A DNA stretch of 64,000 nt from Hippopus hippopus (Eukaryota; Mollusca; Bivalvia; Cardiida; Cardiidae): the NCBI GenBank assembly GCA_946811185.2, contig OX328109.1, positions 43,136,129 to 43,200,128 of the forward strand. Reading direction: 5' to 3'. The notes below the pieces were generated by a model that was not told the origin of the DNA, ran no database searches, and saw only the letters and a program-made list of their open reading frames with translations. Below are positions 1 to 10,719 of the stretch, one piece after another; position 1 is the stretch's first letter, and the number at the start of each line of letters is the position of its first letter. Both the position numbers and the translations under genes were made by a program.

Positions 1-740
1 CCAAAATTCACAAAATGCAAACCCAGAAAGCTAGCCTGAAAATGCCTAGCTAAATCGAAACTCAAAACAACACATAATCTGGGGATAAAATCCAAAATAA
101 CACATGACCATGCCGTTTTTTTGCAATCTTTCGTGCCCTGACCCTACCTTTGTTTTCACGGCTAAAAGCAGCCGCTAGCTCCATGACCCATCACTTTCGC
201 ATTTGGGGTCAAAACTATAGAACAAAGAAGGAAAGGTCATGACCTCCTGTTTCACAGACAAACCAAATGCTTCTTTTCCTTAATCTAACACAATTCTTGA
301 GTGTAATAACTACTCTTCTTATCAAAATTGCATTAAAAACCTACCTTACTCAACTATTTCTAATTTTCACCATGGCTAATTCGAAGCAAACTGTTTACAT
401 GTGCCTAAACAACATAGAGGCAGTCGCCAATGTGCTGTTTATAGTAATGGTGTTAATGAAAATTTCACCTTTCCGTTATATATATAAGCGATCACCAATA
501 TGCTTTTATATGCTTTTATAAGTGTTCAATGATCGACCAAGGTAAATTTTGGTGTTCCGTGATAACCCAACCAAGCTTCACCAGCATGTGGTTTGACCTA
601 CACAATCGACCAACCTCACGTCAAGGGCAAAAACGTCCATGTCGTCTCGATGTTCGATATTGGAGTGATTTCGCTGGCTCACTGCAGTATCTCATACTTT
701 TATTTCCGGCTGAATACATGCATGGAATACAGATAAAATC
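1..740. other. unannotated AT-rich sequence
   Basis: I see no recognisable gene or repeat boundary here. The short open frames have no codon bias or motif that would support a gene. It is probably intronic or intergenic DNA upstream of the mucolipin-like exons. Confidence 0.4.
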
Positions 741-1410
741 TATGGTGGCATATTTCTGCCACGAGATACGAGATAGCTATCATGATAATTTTACAAAACT
801 ATCGCGATAAATTAAAGTTTCCAGGAAATTTTATCGAGATAGTAAAAAGTTTCCTGAAAAAAATATCACGATAAACTTAATATTTTAACGCGAAATTTCT
901 CAATCGTGCACGAAGCTGACATGCAAGATAAAATTATCGTGATAGTTCTACCTGTTTCTCGATATCTATAAATAGAAAATCCATCATTTGGATGAACTCT
1001 GTAGTTTTTGACTTCAGAAGATTGCAGTAAGTAAAAGTTTGAAAAATTCATAATTGTAGCTTAGTTGGTAAATTTTGACAAGACTCGAAATGAACAGAAG
1101 TCTGTAAAATCACAAAGACGACTCGAAATACCTCCTACGAACACTTTAAAACCATTCAGGGAAAAGGAGAATTCATAAGGTTGTAGACGAAGATGTTCCG
1201 AAACCGTATCTAATTATAGATACCGTGAATGTCAGTTATGGGCACGAAAGCAAAAAAAATCATGATAACAGTTAGAATTATCGCGATAGTTTTATCGTGA
1301 AAATTTTTATTATCTAGATAATATTTCCAGGAAACTTTGTTTTATCACGATAGTTTTCTAAAATTATCATGATAGCTATCTCGTATCTCGCGGCAGAAAT
1401 ATGCCACCAT
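741..1410. mobile_element. non-autonomous DNA transposon with long inverted termini
   Basis: The two ends are inverted copies of each other over roughly 60-100 bp, starting TATGGTGGCATATTTCTGCC on the left and ending with its near-complement on the right. The element is flanked by the 6-bp direct repeat AAAATC at 735-740 and 1411-1416, as expected of a target site duplication. The interior is AT-rich, with many TTATCGCGATA-type palindromic motifs and no coding potential. The family is not identified. Confidence 0.75.
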
Positions 1411-1507
1411 AAAAATCAGGCACGACGGGGAAAAATAGATACCTGACTAGATCTATTAAATGCAGTCCTAAACATGGTATGATAACAACCCACGTGCGGA
1501 CTACCTA

Positions 1508-1700
1508 ACCCTTTACCACACAATCCCTACTTTTAACGATCCTGAGGAGGAAGCCTTTTGAAAACATTGTAGGAAAAGAAGAAAATTTTGGTAACCAGCA
1601 TTTTCTCCTTTTCATACAATGTTTACTGCCCGTTCAAAGCCACATTCAATAACTTGTAGTATACTTGATTTGTCGTTTGCAACTTGTTTCAATTAGGACC
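1508..1700. repeat. palindromic MITE family A (diverged copy)
   Basis: This is a weak copy of the window's commonest repeat. It starts like ACCCTTTACCA and its centre pairs an AAAACATTGT..AGAAAA arm with a TTTTCTCC..ACAATGTTT arm around a GGTAACC-like middle. The right end is unclear. Confidence 0.5.
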
Positions 1701-1769
1701 AGTCAAAAATTTTGTCAGTTAAAGCTTGATTTCCCATATAATTTGTCAAAAGTGACTCTATATGATAAA

Positions 1770-2022
1770 CTGCGCTCTTGCAAAAGGGTGTTTAATGTAT
1801 CTCCGTTATATACGATACCAAGCATGTCGTCACATAATCAGATCCGTAAAATCCATTTTGTCGAAAAACCGACTCAATCATGAGATACACTGGTCCTTTG
1901 ACATGCATAAAATTCACCAAAAGCAAAAAGGTTTCGACCAAAGTCAGCCTGTGCGGCCTTAAACTGGGTCGATACTTTTTACAGGTGCATTAAGCCCACT
2001 TTTCACAGAGCATGGCTCATAT
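1770..2022. repeat. MITE family C (inverted-repeat element)
   Basis: This copy resembles those near 3650, 23680 and 29335. The family has ends related to ATGCTCTGTGAAAAGG and a middle related to the palindrome GGTCAGCCTGCGCAGG. This copy is diverged and non-coding. Confidence 0.5.
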
Positions 2023-2237
2023 ATATTTATCCAACACTCTTTAAAAGAAGTCGTTACCCACCTAGCCAGTTTTTGTTATAATGTTTTACCGTTTCCAGAA
2101 AAAAAGTCAATAATTACAAGATTTTTCTGTCTGTAGGTATATGACATAAATATGTTGTAGTATTTTTCTTTGGCTTTTTCTTGCTGCACTGAACAATTTT
2201 GACATCTCGCAAGACGTTGGTCTTGCGTGATATATAC

Positions 2238-2640
2238 AGGATCTGACATGCGTTGGCTTTTGAGGTAAAATTTTATTAAACGAGTCTATGGAAATGTTAT
2301 TAAGCGAGCCTTAGGCGTTTGAGATAAAATGAGTTTAATAAAATAAGCGAGCCTTAGGCGTTTGAGATAAAGTGAGTTTGGTAAAATTTTATCTCAAACT
2401 CCAACTCATGTCAGAATCTTTTTATCACATAACGATATTTCAGGAAATATAGATCAGATGATGCAAAACCATTTATAGATGCACCCGTGGTAATAGCCAT
2501 AAAATCCAGTCACTTCTATGAAAAACGTACAAAATGACGTCACACAAATATGATATTAAATGTGCATAAGATAAGAAAATTCGTAATGGGTATTTTACAC
2601 TGAAAACAAGGGAGGTTATGTGATGAAAAATTTACCGGTT
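2238..2640. repeat. interspersed repeat family D, copy 1
   Basis: It begins near GATCTGACATGCGTTGGC, contains AAAATTTTATTAAACGAG and its inverted partner TTTATCTCAAAC, then a shared tail with GATGCAAAACCAT, TGACGTCACACAA and GGGAGGTTATGTGAT. The same order occurs near 2928 and 6823, which defines the family. No coding potential is seen. Confidence 0.6.
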
Positions 2641-2927
2641 TAAGAAGACGTGTCTTGGCCGGAAGCTGCAACTCTTAGTAAAGTCATATGAATTCAAGCC
2701 TTCTTTGAATAACCGGTATGCTCGAATTATCAGATGTTCGAGTAAACGGTAATTCTCTTTAATGGATTTTTTAGATTATTGTCCGTAGTGTTGAGATTTT
2801 CCCTTCATTCTGTCCGAGTTTACGACGCGACAAGAAAGGCCCGATGTCTCAACATACAAGGATGGGTATGTTGTCTACTTATTTATCATTAGCATAGTTT
2901 TCATCAATACATAGATATATAGGATCT

Positions 2928-3290
2928 TACATGAGTTGGCGTTTGAGGTAAAATTTTATTAAACCAGTCTAGGGAAAGTGTTATTAATGAATTAATTAAA
3001 CGAGCTTAATATTATTTTTTCTTGACGAGTTTAGTAAGATTTCAAACGCCAACGAATGATTCTTTTCATAACAATACGAGATTTTACAAATTATAGATCA
3101 GAAGATGCAAAACCATCTATAGATGCACCCGCGGTAATATCCATCAAACCAATTCACTCCTATGAAATACAAGTACAAAATGACCTCAAAAATGACTTCA
3201 TACAATTGTGATATCAAACGTGTATAAGATAAGAAAATGTGTAAATGGCTGTATTACATTGAAAACAAGGGGAGTTACGTGATAAATGTG
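2928..3290. repeat. interspersed repeat family D, copy 2
   Basis: It has the same order of motifs as the copies near 2238 and 6823, including ATGAGTTGGCGTTTGAGG at the start and the GATGCAAAACCATC and AAAACAAGGGGAGTTACG segments near the end. Confidence 0.6.
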
Positions 3291-3354
3291 TATCTCAGTT
3301 TTGTGCTGACTTGCCCAAACTGGAAGTATTTGCTATAAATGCTATAATTTCCCT

Positions 3355-3480
3355 TTGAAACGGTTAAAAATGTTGTGGGAAATGAAGAAAATGCTGGTTA
3401 CCAGCATTTTCTCCTTTTCCCATACTGTCTTTAAAAGCACTTCTGCTCCGGGCCGTTAGAACTCGAGATTGTGTCGTAAA
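3355..3480. repeat. palindromic MITE family A (partial)
   Basis: The central hairpin pairs GTTGTGGGAAATGAAGAAAATGC with GCATTTTCTCCTTTTCCCAT-type sequence around GGTTACC. The right flank ends in the family's GTCGTAAAGGGT-type end. Confidence 0.6.
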
Positions 3481-3647
3481 GGGTGAAACAGTGGTCACTT
3501 TATTTTTCTGTATTCTGTATCTTCGTTTTCTAGATAAAGTTTGTTGACGATACAAACAACGGTCAAGTGCTTGTTGATCTAGAGACATTGACGAGTAGGC
3601 TGGAGTGTGCAAGCATCGGTTATAATGTTGAAGGTATACATAGATTA

Positions 3648-3908
3648 TAGCCATGCTCTGTGAAAAGGGGGCTTAGTACATTTGCGAAAAGTATCGACCA
3701 AGGTCAGCCTGCGCAATCCGCGCAGGCTGACCTGGGCCGAACCTTTTCGCCATTGGTCAATTTTCTGTATGTCCAAGGACAAGTGTATCTTATGATTAAG
3801 CGGTTAGTTTCAAAAAGTGGTTATTATGGATCTATGATAACTTGATGGCTTTCTTGGTATAATGCATCACGGAGATGCAGTGAGCCTCCTTTTGCCAGAG
3901 CATAGCTC
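3648..3908. repeat. MITE family C (near-complete copy)
   Basis: The left end is ATGCTCTGTGAAAAGGGGGC and the right end GCCTCCTTTTGCCAGAGCAT, an inverted pair. Inside lies the palindrome CAGCCTGCGCAATCCGCGCA followed by GGCTGACC. It is non-coding. The family recurs at 1770, 23675, 29335, 29672 and 30040. Confidence 0.65.
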
Positions 3909-4179
3909 AATTATAATGTTTTATGTTGAATATGTTCACGAATCATATGGGATATGACGTAGAAGTTGTAAAATTTAAGAGGATTTTCGTATTTTTGAGT
4001 GTGTATAAGTTTATGAGATTGTACATTTGGATATGCCAATGAATCTTTAGGTTAAACTAAGAACTTGGTAATAAAAATAAGAATGTTCTGTTGAATGTCT
4101 ACATAGATTTACGAGGTTGAATGTGTCCATAATTTAATGATGTTGTGAAAATTGTCCAAAAAATAAGATTTTTTTTAAA

Positions 4180-5800
4180 TGTGTCCATAGATTTATGTGA
4201 TTATGAGGTTATAATGTTGAATATGTCCAAAGATTTATGAGGTTATAATGTTGAATGTGTCCAAAGATTTATGAGGTTATGTTGAATGTGTCCGTACATT
4301 TATGAGGTCATAATATTGGATATGTCTGTACATTTATGTGGTTAAAATGTTAAATGTGTCCATACACTTATGAGGTTATAATGGTGAATGTGTCCATGAA
4401 TTTATGAGGTTATAATGTTGAATATGTCCATAAATTTATAGGATTATAATGTTAAATATGTCCACAATTCATTGGATTATGATGTAAATGTTGTCCTTAA
4501 CCCTTTACCAAACTATCTCAGGTTTTAACGACCACCTGGAAAGTGCCTTTGGAAAACATTGTGGGAAAAGGAGATAATGCTGGCATCCAGCATTTTCTCC
4601 TTTTCCCACAAGGTTTTCTTCCTGTTCATAAACAGTGATCATTCTAAGAGCTACATATGGATTATTGACTGCAAATATTTTCAGTTTGAATGAATCCAGA
4701 TTTTTGTTATTTGGTAAAAGGTTAAATTCACAGGGTTGTTTTGTTGAATAGGCCCATAAATTGATTAGGTTATAATGATGAATGTGTCCATAAAATTATA
4801 AGGTTATGATGCTGAATATGTCTATACATTTATGAGGTTATAATGTTGAATATGTCTAAAAATTGAGGTCATAATGTTGAATATGTAAATACATTTATGA
4901 GATTATAATGATAATATGTCCATACATTTATGGGAGGTTGTGATTTTGAATATGTCCATAAATTGAGGCTATAATATTGAATGTGTCCATAATTAAGGTT
5001 ATAATGTTGAATATGTAAATACACTTATTAGGTAATAATGTTGAATGTGTCCATAAATTTATGAGGTTATAATATTGAATGTGTCCATAATTTATGAGGT
5101 TATAATGCTGAATGTAATTGATGTGGTTATAATGTTGAAAATGTCCATAAGCTCATGAGGTTATGTTAAACTTCTCCATAAATTTATGAGGCTATAATAA
5201 TGAATATGTTGATAAATTTTTGAGGTTAAAATGTTGAATATGTCCAAAAATTTGTGAGATTATGTTGCTGAATATGTCCGTACATTTATGAGGTTATGAT
5301 GCTAATTATGTAGATACATTCATTAGGTTATAATGTTGAATATGTCCATACATCTGTGAGGTTATAATGTTGAATGTGTCCATACATCTGTGAGGTTATA
5401 ATGTTGAATGTGTCTATACATCTGTGAGTTTATAATGTTGAATGTGTCCATACATCTATGAGTTTATAATGTTGAATGGGCCCATACATCTATGAGGTTA
5501 TAATGTTGAATGTGTCTATACATCTATGAGTTTATAATGTTGAATGGGTCCATACATTTACTAGGTTATAATGTTGAATGGGTCCATACATTTACTAGGT
5601 TATAATGTTGAATATATCAATACATTTAGAAGGTTATGATGTCGAATATATCCATAAATCTATGAGGTTATAATGTTGAATATGTCCATAAATTTATGAG
5701 GTTATAATGGTGAATATGTCCATAAATTTATGAGTTTATAATGGTGAATATGTCTATACATTTAGGATTCATGATGTATTTGTTTTGAACTTATGAGGCT
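4180..5800. repeat. 34-bp minisatellite array
   Basis: A unit of about 34 bp, of the type GAGGTTATAATGTTGAATGT plus GTCCATACATTTAT, is repeated for about 1.6 kb with substitutions and small indels. It is most regular at 5330-5620. The array is interrupted at 4498-4728 by a family A MITE. It lies upstream of the first recognised mucolipin-like exon. Confidence 0.85.
4498..4728. repeat. palindromic MITE family A inside the minisatellite
   Basis: The inverted ends are AACCCTTTACCAAAC and TTTGGTAAAAGGTT. The central hairpin pairs AACATTGTGGGAAAAGGAGA with TCTCCTTTTCCCACAAGGTT. It splits the 34-bp array and therefore inserted after the array formed. Confidence 0.75.
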
Positions 5801-6212
5801 GTAATGTTGAATAATTTTCATAAATGGATCCATAAGTGTATGGGGTTATATCGCATTTGGTCCACATGAGCTATGTCGTCTGCAAATGGATTTGATATGG
5901 ACGAGGCTGAAATTTTGTCGTCTGGAAAAAACCTAAGGCAAGCAGGAGCCTAAGGTACGACTAAAATTCACTTGAATGTATAGTGTAAGATAATTGCATA
6001 TATGTATCATATCTGCGCCTCAAACCTTGAAAAAACATCTTTGTAAAAGGATGAACAACCAACACGAATGAAGGTTTGATATAGGTCTACGTGTAAAAAC
6101 ATTGCTGCAAAAGGCGATAATGCTCCTCATAAGCAGGCTTTTTTTTCATAACGTCATCAAAAATAGAAAAGGTATGTATTAGATATCTATAAAATAGTTT
6201 TTGCTTTAACAG

Positions 6213-6325
6213 ATGCAGATCTTCTGAACAGTTCCGGATCGATCGGAAAAGGAGTTATCGCCCTTTGTTCTCTCTCGTTGATTGTTACAGTAGTCATGGC
6301 CATCATTAGTATTTTAATGTTCGTG
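6213..6325 (+). CDS. MCOLN: mucolipin-like TRP channel, exon with S2 helix
   Basis: The exon is bounded by an acceptor (TTTGCTTTAACAG) and a donor (GTAAGT). After two bases finishing a split codon it reads 37 codons without a stop and ends in phase 0. The translation has a short polar lead (ADLLNSSGS) followed by about 25 hydrophobic residues (VIALCSLSLIVTVVMA and on), fitting the S2 transmembrane helix of TRPML channels. It joins in phase to the next exon at 8497. The match rests on position and hydrophobicity rather than on strong sequence identity, so this is the least certain of the six exons. Upstream exons were not found. Confidence 0.6.
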
Positions 6326-6364
6326 GTAAGTTTTTACTGTGTTTGTTTGATTGAATAAAGGTGT

Positions 6365-6600
6365 TTAACGCTACTTTCAACATTATTTCAGTCCTATCAC
6401 GGTGTCATCTTTCCTATTAATATATGTCTGGGTTTCATGAGTACAAGGCTAGGGCTCTAAAATGTCTTTCCCGAAGGACTATCCCGTGAAAAAAAATGGA
6501 GATCGAACCCGGGGCTTCCAGGTTTCGGTTCCTACATCTTCACCAGTAAGCCATGCAGGAAACTTTCGGTTTATTTGAATGACGTTTGATTTTACACCAC
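6365..6600 (-). repeat. tRNA-derived SINE (minus strand, diverged)
   Basis: Read on the minus strand it ends in the block shared by several SINEs here: AATAATGTTGAAAGTAGCGT plus TAAACACC. A B-box-like GGTTCGATCTCC is seen near 6500-6520. Similar 3' blocks occur near 23260, 31080, 33360, 37935 and 42900. Confidence 0.55.
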
Positions 6601-6822
6601 TTTTATTTGTTTGTTTTGCATTAATTAATCGTCGCCACCAATGTGGAAGACGCCCCCAGAAGACTATTAGTAGTAGATCTACGTAGTGATCGTCACCTTG
6701 GCTTGCGAAGATGTTGTGCAAGATGCACCAGCCGTGGGAATCGAACACACATCCCACTGTATCCTGAGATTACAAAATTATTAGTGTCGTGGTCGAATCA
6801 ACCGGCATCATTAATTTATGTA

Positions 6823-7195
6823 GGATCTGACATGAGTTGGCGTTTGAGATAAAATTTCATTAAACGAGTCAAGGGAAAATGTTCTTAAGCGGGCATTTTG
6901 CGAGCTTAAAAACATTTTTTCTTGACGAGTTTTGTAAAATTTTATCTCAAACGCCAACGAATGTCACATTCTTTTTTATAACGATATTTCATAAATTATA
7001 GATCAGAAGATGCAAAACCATCTATAGATGCACCCGCAGTTATATCCGCTAAACCCATTCACTTCTATGAAATACGTACAAAATGACGTAAAAAATGACG
7101 TCACACAATTGTGATATCAAACGTGTGTAAGATAAGAAAATTCGTTATGGGTATATTACGCTGAAAACAAGGGAGGTTATGTGATAAATATAGGA
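6823..7195. repeat. interspersed repeat family D, copy 3
   Basis: It starts GATCTGACATGAGTTGGCGT. The arms GTTTGAGATAAAATTT and AAAATTTTATCTCAAAC are inverted. The tail carries TGACGTCACACAATTGTGAT and AAAACAAGGGAGGTTATG, as in the copies at 2238 and 2928. Confidence 0.65.
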
Positions 7196-7245
7196 TCTCG
7201 TATATCGCCAGTTGCTTACTTATCGTTGTACTTTTGTTTTGTTTA

Positions 7246-7475
7246 ACCCTTTACGAGACGACATAATTTTAGCCTTGTCTAAATTGAAAGCATTTGCAGA
7301 CGACAACTTCATTGTGGCTCAAATGGTGGAATCATTCTTTGAAAGGATAGAAAACATTGTGGGAAAAGGAGAAAATGCTGATTACCAGCATTTTCTTCAT
7401 TTCCCACTATGTTTTCAAAAGGCTTATTTTCCCAGGCTCGTTCAAAGTCGGCATTGTCTGGTAAAGGGTTTACCT
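7246..7475. repeat. palindromic MITE family A, full copy
   Basis: The ends are AACCCTTTACGAGACGAC and its complement-like TGTCTGGTAAAGGGTT. The centre is a long hairpin pairing GAAAACATTGTGGGAAAAGG with the downstream CCCACTATGTTTTC arm. Two further diverged relatives follow at about 7485-7610 and 7720-7835. Confidence 0.7.
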
Positions 7476-8496
7476 TTATCAAACCATTCGGTGCTAAAAC
7501 ATCCACGGAAAAAAAATCCAAAAAATATTTTGAGGAAAGGAGAAAGTGCTGATAACCGGCATTTCCTAATTTTTTCCGCAATGTTTTCAACCCGTCTTTT
7601 ATACATTTAGAATTACTAGCTTTCTAGTGTTTGCTTTTGTGATCATGATGATGGGTTTCCGGTACCTTTATAGTTTCGTAAGAATGGTTCAGCATTTAGT
7701 CGCCTAGATTATAATCCTTTACCTATTTCAACGGCTCTAAAGAAAATGCTTTAAAAACATTGCGGAAAATGGAGAAAGTAATGCTAATCGGCATTTTCTC
7801 ATTTAACCACAATGTCTTTTACCTTTTAAAAGAATTATCTATTGTTTGTTCCAGACTGAATTTTGTCATCAGCAAATGCTTTCAAATTGCTCTTGTCTGA
7901 AATTGTGCGTTATCTTTCGCTAGGTAGCACTTTTCAAATATAATTATACCTATCTCATGTGGGCATTCTGGGTACAGAACCGGACTACTTTTCCAGGCAA
8001 CAAAAAACGAAAACATATAGTCATCTAGCATATAACCTATACACCAGTCATTTGTAAACACAGCCCCTACAAGCTTGGAAAATAGCCCCGGTATAAGCCC
8101 AGCATGGTGGGGACGTTATTCTTGTTGCCAATGTGTTGCACAAATCTCGGTTTTATCCATGTCTATATTTAGAAACTGTGTAAAGATATTTACAGTAAAT
8201 AATAATATTATTTTATAAAATTAGTTTTCCAGTTTGAAATTATTATACTTTTAACAAATTTGTGGCGAAAATCTGGCTTGATTTTTCCACAGACGTATTA
8301 CCTACAGCTATTTTCCGCATGTTTTTTCAGCGGCAATTTACGCACCGCGTATTAATATTTATCCTATACAGGATAGTGATGTGTCAGACATAGCAGACAG
8401 GTCTATCTTCGAAGAATATTACATGCGCGGAGAACGGATATGGTGTCGTTTGGTAAAGAGTCCATTACAAATTCACACGCTTTTTTTGCATTCCAG

Positions 8497-8673
8497 AAAA
8501 CCAAAAGGTATATGAGAGATAATTACAGACTATTCTATAGGCCTTTAGACGACAAAGAAAGCGATTTACCGTTGTCTGAATACATACGCTTCTTTAAAAT
8601 GTGGGATTATATTACTGTTGTATCGGACTGTCTTACCTTGTATGCCGCAAATTGGATTGTATTTGGAAATCAG
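8497..8673 (+). CDS. MCOLN: mucolipin-like TRP channel, exon with S3 helix
   Basis: The acceptor TTTTTTTGCATTCCAG precedes 59 complete codons and the donor GTAAAA follows. The first half is a charged cytoplasmic segment (KTKRYMRDNYRLFYRPL); the second half (MWDYITVVSDCLTLYAA) fits the S2-S3 linker and S3 helix of TRPML channels, where a Trp-Tyr...Val-Ser-Asp pattern is typical. It is phase 0 at both ends, matching the exons at 6213-6325 and 23324-23437. The following intron is about 14.65 kb and contains the Polinton. An upstream ATG in the same frame at 8440 is probably intronic read-through. Confidence 0.8.
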
Positions 8674-8720
8674 GTAAAAATTTGTGTGCTAGAAAGGAGT
8701 GTTATCAGTAACAAGAAATG

Positions 8721-8960
8721 CTATCATCATCATCATCATCATCATCTTCTTCATCATCGTCGTCGTGATTGTCGTCGTCATCATCATCACCATCATCATC
8801 ATTATCGTCATCATCACCACCACCATCATCACGATCACCACAACCGTCGTCGTCATCATCATCATCATCAGCAGCAGCAGCACCGCCACCACCGCCGCCG
8901 CCGCCGCAACACCACCACCACCGCCGCCGCCACCACTACCACCATTATTATCATCATCAT
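8721..8960. repeat. CAT/CGT/CAC trinucleotide microsatellite
   Basis: Imperfect trinucleotide runs (CAT, CGT, CAC, CAG, CCG) fill the end of the left flank and stop exactly at the Polinton terminus. Similar CATCATCGTCACCATCAC sequence resumes after 22294, so the element lies inside this tract. The open frames here are artefacts of the repeat. Confidence 0.85.
8955..8960. other. target site duplication, left copy
   Basis: The six bases CATCAT directly before the AGT terminus match 22295-22300 after the ACT terminus. Polintons make 6-bp duplications. Because the flank is itself a CAT repeat, chance identity cannot be excluded. Confidence 0.65.
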
Positions 8961-9372
8961 AGTAGATAGAAAGTGACAGTTCTAACTCACCACAACTCCG
9001 ACCACCCAACCACAAATTAGACCCACCACAACTCCGACCACCCAACCACAAATTAGACCCACCACAACTCCGACCACCCAACCACAAATTAGACCCACCA
9101 CAAATCTGACCACCCAACCACAAATTAGACCCACCACAATTCCGACCACCCAACCACAAATTAGACCCACCACAATTCCGACCACCCAACCACAAATTGG
9201 ACCCAACACAATTCCGACCACCCAACCACAAATTAGACCCACCACAAATTCCGACCACCCAACCACAAATTAGACCCACCACACCACCCAACCACAAATT
9301 TTTTGGCGCGCGAAAAAATCTCGCGCCACCATCGCGTCCCGAAAAAATCTCCCGAAATCGAGTTTTCCCTTG
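8961..9372. repeat. left terminal inverted repeat with 36-bp units
   Basis: It is inverted relative to 21990-22294. It opens AGTAGATAGAAAGTGACAGT, then carries about eight tandem 36-bp units (such as CCGACCACCCAACCACAAAT plus TTAGACCCACCACAA), then a unique block with GGCGCGCGAAAAAATC and CCCGAAATCGAGTTTTCCCT. It is longer than the right repeat by about three units. All open frames inside it are repeat artefacts. Confidence 0.9.
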
Positions 9373-9374
9373 CT

Positions 9375-9680
9375 GGGGGCGTCTTCGCCATCCCACCCCA
9401 CCCCACCCACCCCATCCCACTCGACCCCAGCCCACTCGACTCCACCCCACTTGACTCGACCCCAGCCCACTCGACTCCACCCCACTCCACTCGACCCCAG
9501 CCCAGCCCAGCCCACCCCACTCCACTCGACCCCAGCCCAGCCCAGCCCAGCCCAGCCCCCACCCCATCCCCCATCGCATACCCACCCCGAGTTTTCCCTG
9601 GCCGGGGGCGGCTTCGCCCGCCCCCGCGAAAGGCAAGCCCATCGCGCCCCTCACCTACTCACCCCCGCGTCAAACCGTGT
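9375..9680. repeat. C-rich subterminal minisatellite
   Basis: Short units such as CCCAGCCCACTCGACTCCA are repeated in a strongly strand-biased C-rich tract. The tract is bracketed by two related blocks at 9360-9389 and 9589-9618 (GAGTTTTCCCT followed by GGGGGC and CTTCGCC). No right-end counterpart exists, so this is a left-end-specific expansion. Open frames here are not genes. Confidence 0.75.
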
Positions 9681-9759
9681 GAGTCGCGTCATCTAGCCCG
9701 AGCGAAATTCGTTCGTGTCTCCAAGCTAACGTATCGATTTTGTTCTCGAGGATATAGCG

Positions 9760-9876
9760 TTTATAGACGTTTCCGCTTAAGGCGATTTTAACGTATCGTT
9801 TCCGCTTAAGGCGATTTTAACGTATATTTTGTAAAAAAAAAAAAATTAAGTTAAGCGTTTAAGTTCTATATTAAAA
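9760..9876 (+). promoter_or_regulatory. leader of the left-end gene with direct repeat
   Basis: Two adjacent copies of GTTTCCGCTTAAGGCGATTT are followed by an A-run and the block TTAAGTTAAGCGTTTAAGTT just before the ATG. A very similar block (TTAAGTTAAGCATTAAAGTT) precedes the ATG at 21585, suggesting a shared promoter type at both ends, distinct from the TATATAAAA type of the central genes. Confidence 0.5.
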
Positions 9877-10551
9877 ATGAGTTGCATCAAAAGCGGTGAA
9901 CTGCGTAAAGAAAACCTTTCTATAAATTACGCGAATAAATATAGAAGCAAAGAATTCGGTTTCGTTAAGATTCCGACAGAGTATAAATATTCTAATGGTA
10001 AAAATGGTTCGTTGTTTATACGTACCCCCGTTCTGTTTTCGTACGGCGTTAATACGGGATTTGGAAATGATCTAAAAGATTGCTCCTTAGCTTTAATATG
10101 TTATAACGATAAAAAGCCTACGAAAAAGGAAACAGCTTTTAAAGAGGATCTGGAAAAGCTAACGGATTTCTTCCGAGATCGTGGAATGGACGAGGAACTA
10201 AAAGAAGATAAGATTAAAAATCCCGACAATATTAATATTTTAAGATATAATCAGAATGGAACGGCTATGTTATACCCGAAGCTTTACGAAAACAAACAAG
10301 ATAAGACTCGCTTTTACGACGAAAACAACGAAGAGGTGGACCCTCTTTCGTATAAGAAAATTGCTTGTAAGTTGTTTTGTATTTTAAAAGTAGAAGGAAT
10401 ATTTAAAAATAAAACCGTCGAAACGATTCAGATTAAAGTTATGTCGGTAAAAATAATAGAAAAGAATGTACAATTATCCGGAAAGGAAAAGGAAATTGTA
10501 CCTTATGTTTTAGACGAATATCCGAGTTCTGACGAAGACGAGGATAACTAA
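9877..10551 (+). CDS. possible ssDNA-binding protein, left-end Polinton gene
   Basis: The protein has 224 residues, is rich in Lys, Asp and Glu, and ends in an acidic tail (SSDEDEDN), a common trait of ssDNA-binding proteins. An N-terminal segment around residues 25-70 (IPTEYKYSNGKNGSLFIRTP) loosely resembles the large-DNA-virus DUF2738-type proteins thought to bind ssDNA. That resemblance is from memory of a pattern, not a search. It is the first gene inside the left repeat and stands apart from the central clusters, with its own promoter-like leader and a following hairpin. It is intact. If the assignment holds, the element keeps a replication accessory protein without a polymerase. Confidence 0.6.
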   Translation: MSCIKSGELRKENLSINYANKYRSKEFGFVKIPTEYKYSNGKNGSLFIRTPVLFSYGVNTGFGNDLKDCSLALICYNDKKPTKKETAFKEDLEKLTDFFRDRGMDEELKEDKIKNPDNINILRYNQNGTAMLYPKLYENKQDKTRFYDENNEEVDPLSYKKIACKLFCILKVEGIFKNKTVETIQIKVMSVKIIEKNVQLSGKEKEIVPYVLDEYPSSDEDEDN

Positions 10552-10565
10552 AACGATCGAACGTA

Positions 10566-10601
10566 AAATATAACTCTTATTATAAAAACCGAGTTATATT
10601 T
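10566..10601. terminator. hairpin after the left-end gene
   Basis: Eleven-base arms (AAATATAACTC and GAGTTATATTT) enclose a 14-base AT-rich loop, starting 14 bases after the stop codon. Similar AT-rich hairpins follow other rightward units at 17898 and 21474, so a 3'-end or boundary role is plausible but unproven. Confidence 0.45.
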
Positions 10602-10719
10602 AAATGCCTAACTCTATCAAAATAGATACATAAGCGTGCGTTACATCGGGGTTAGTTGATCTCGAAATAAAGTTTATCACGTCACATCGCTCTAACTCCA
10701 ACCCCGTCGGAAAAATTGT

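Noticed and set aside
4180..5800. CRISPR-like array
   Set aside because: The repeats are contiguous without unique spacers and the genome is eukaryotic; it is a minisatellite.
6479..6852. Overlapping 69- and 92-residue frames
   Set aside because: They lie on SINE and repeat D sequence and show no gene-like composition.
8440..9654. Long open frames on both strands of His/Ser/Ile/Val/Met or Gly/Trp runs
   Set aside because: They are translations of the trinucleotide microsatellite and the 36-bp terminal repeat; the composition is purely repetitive and all frames are equally open.
9270..9791. Pro/His/Ser-rich open frames over the C-rich subterminal tract
   Set aside because: They follow the minisatellite unit and have no start context or homology-like features.
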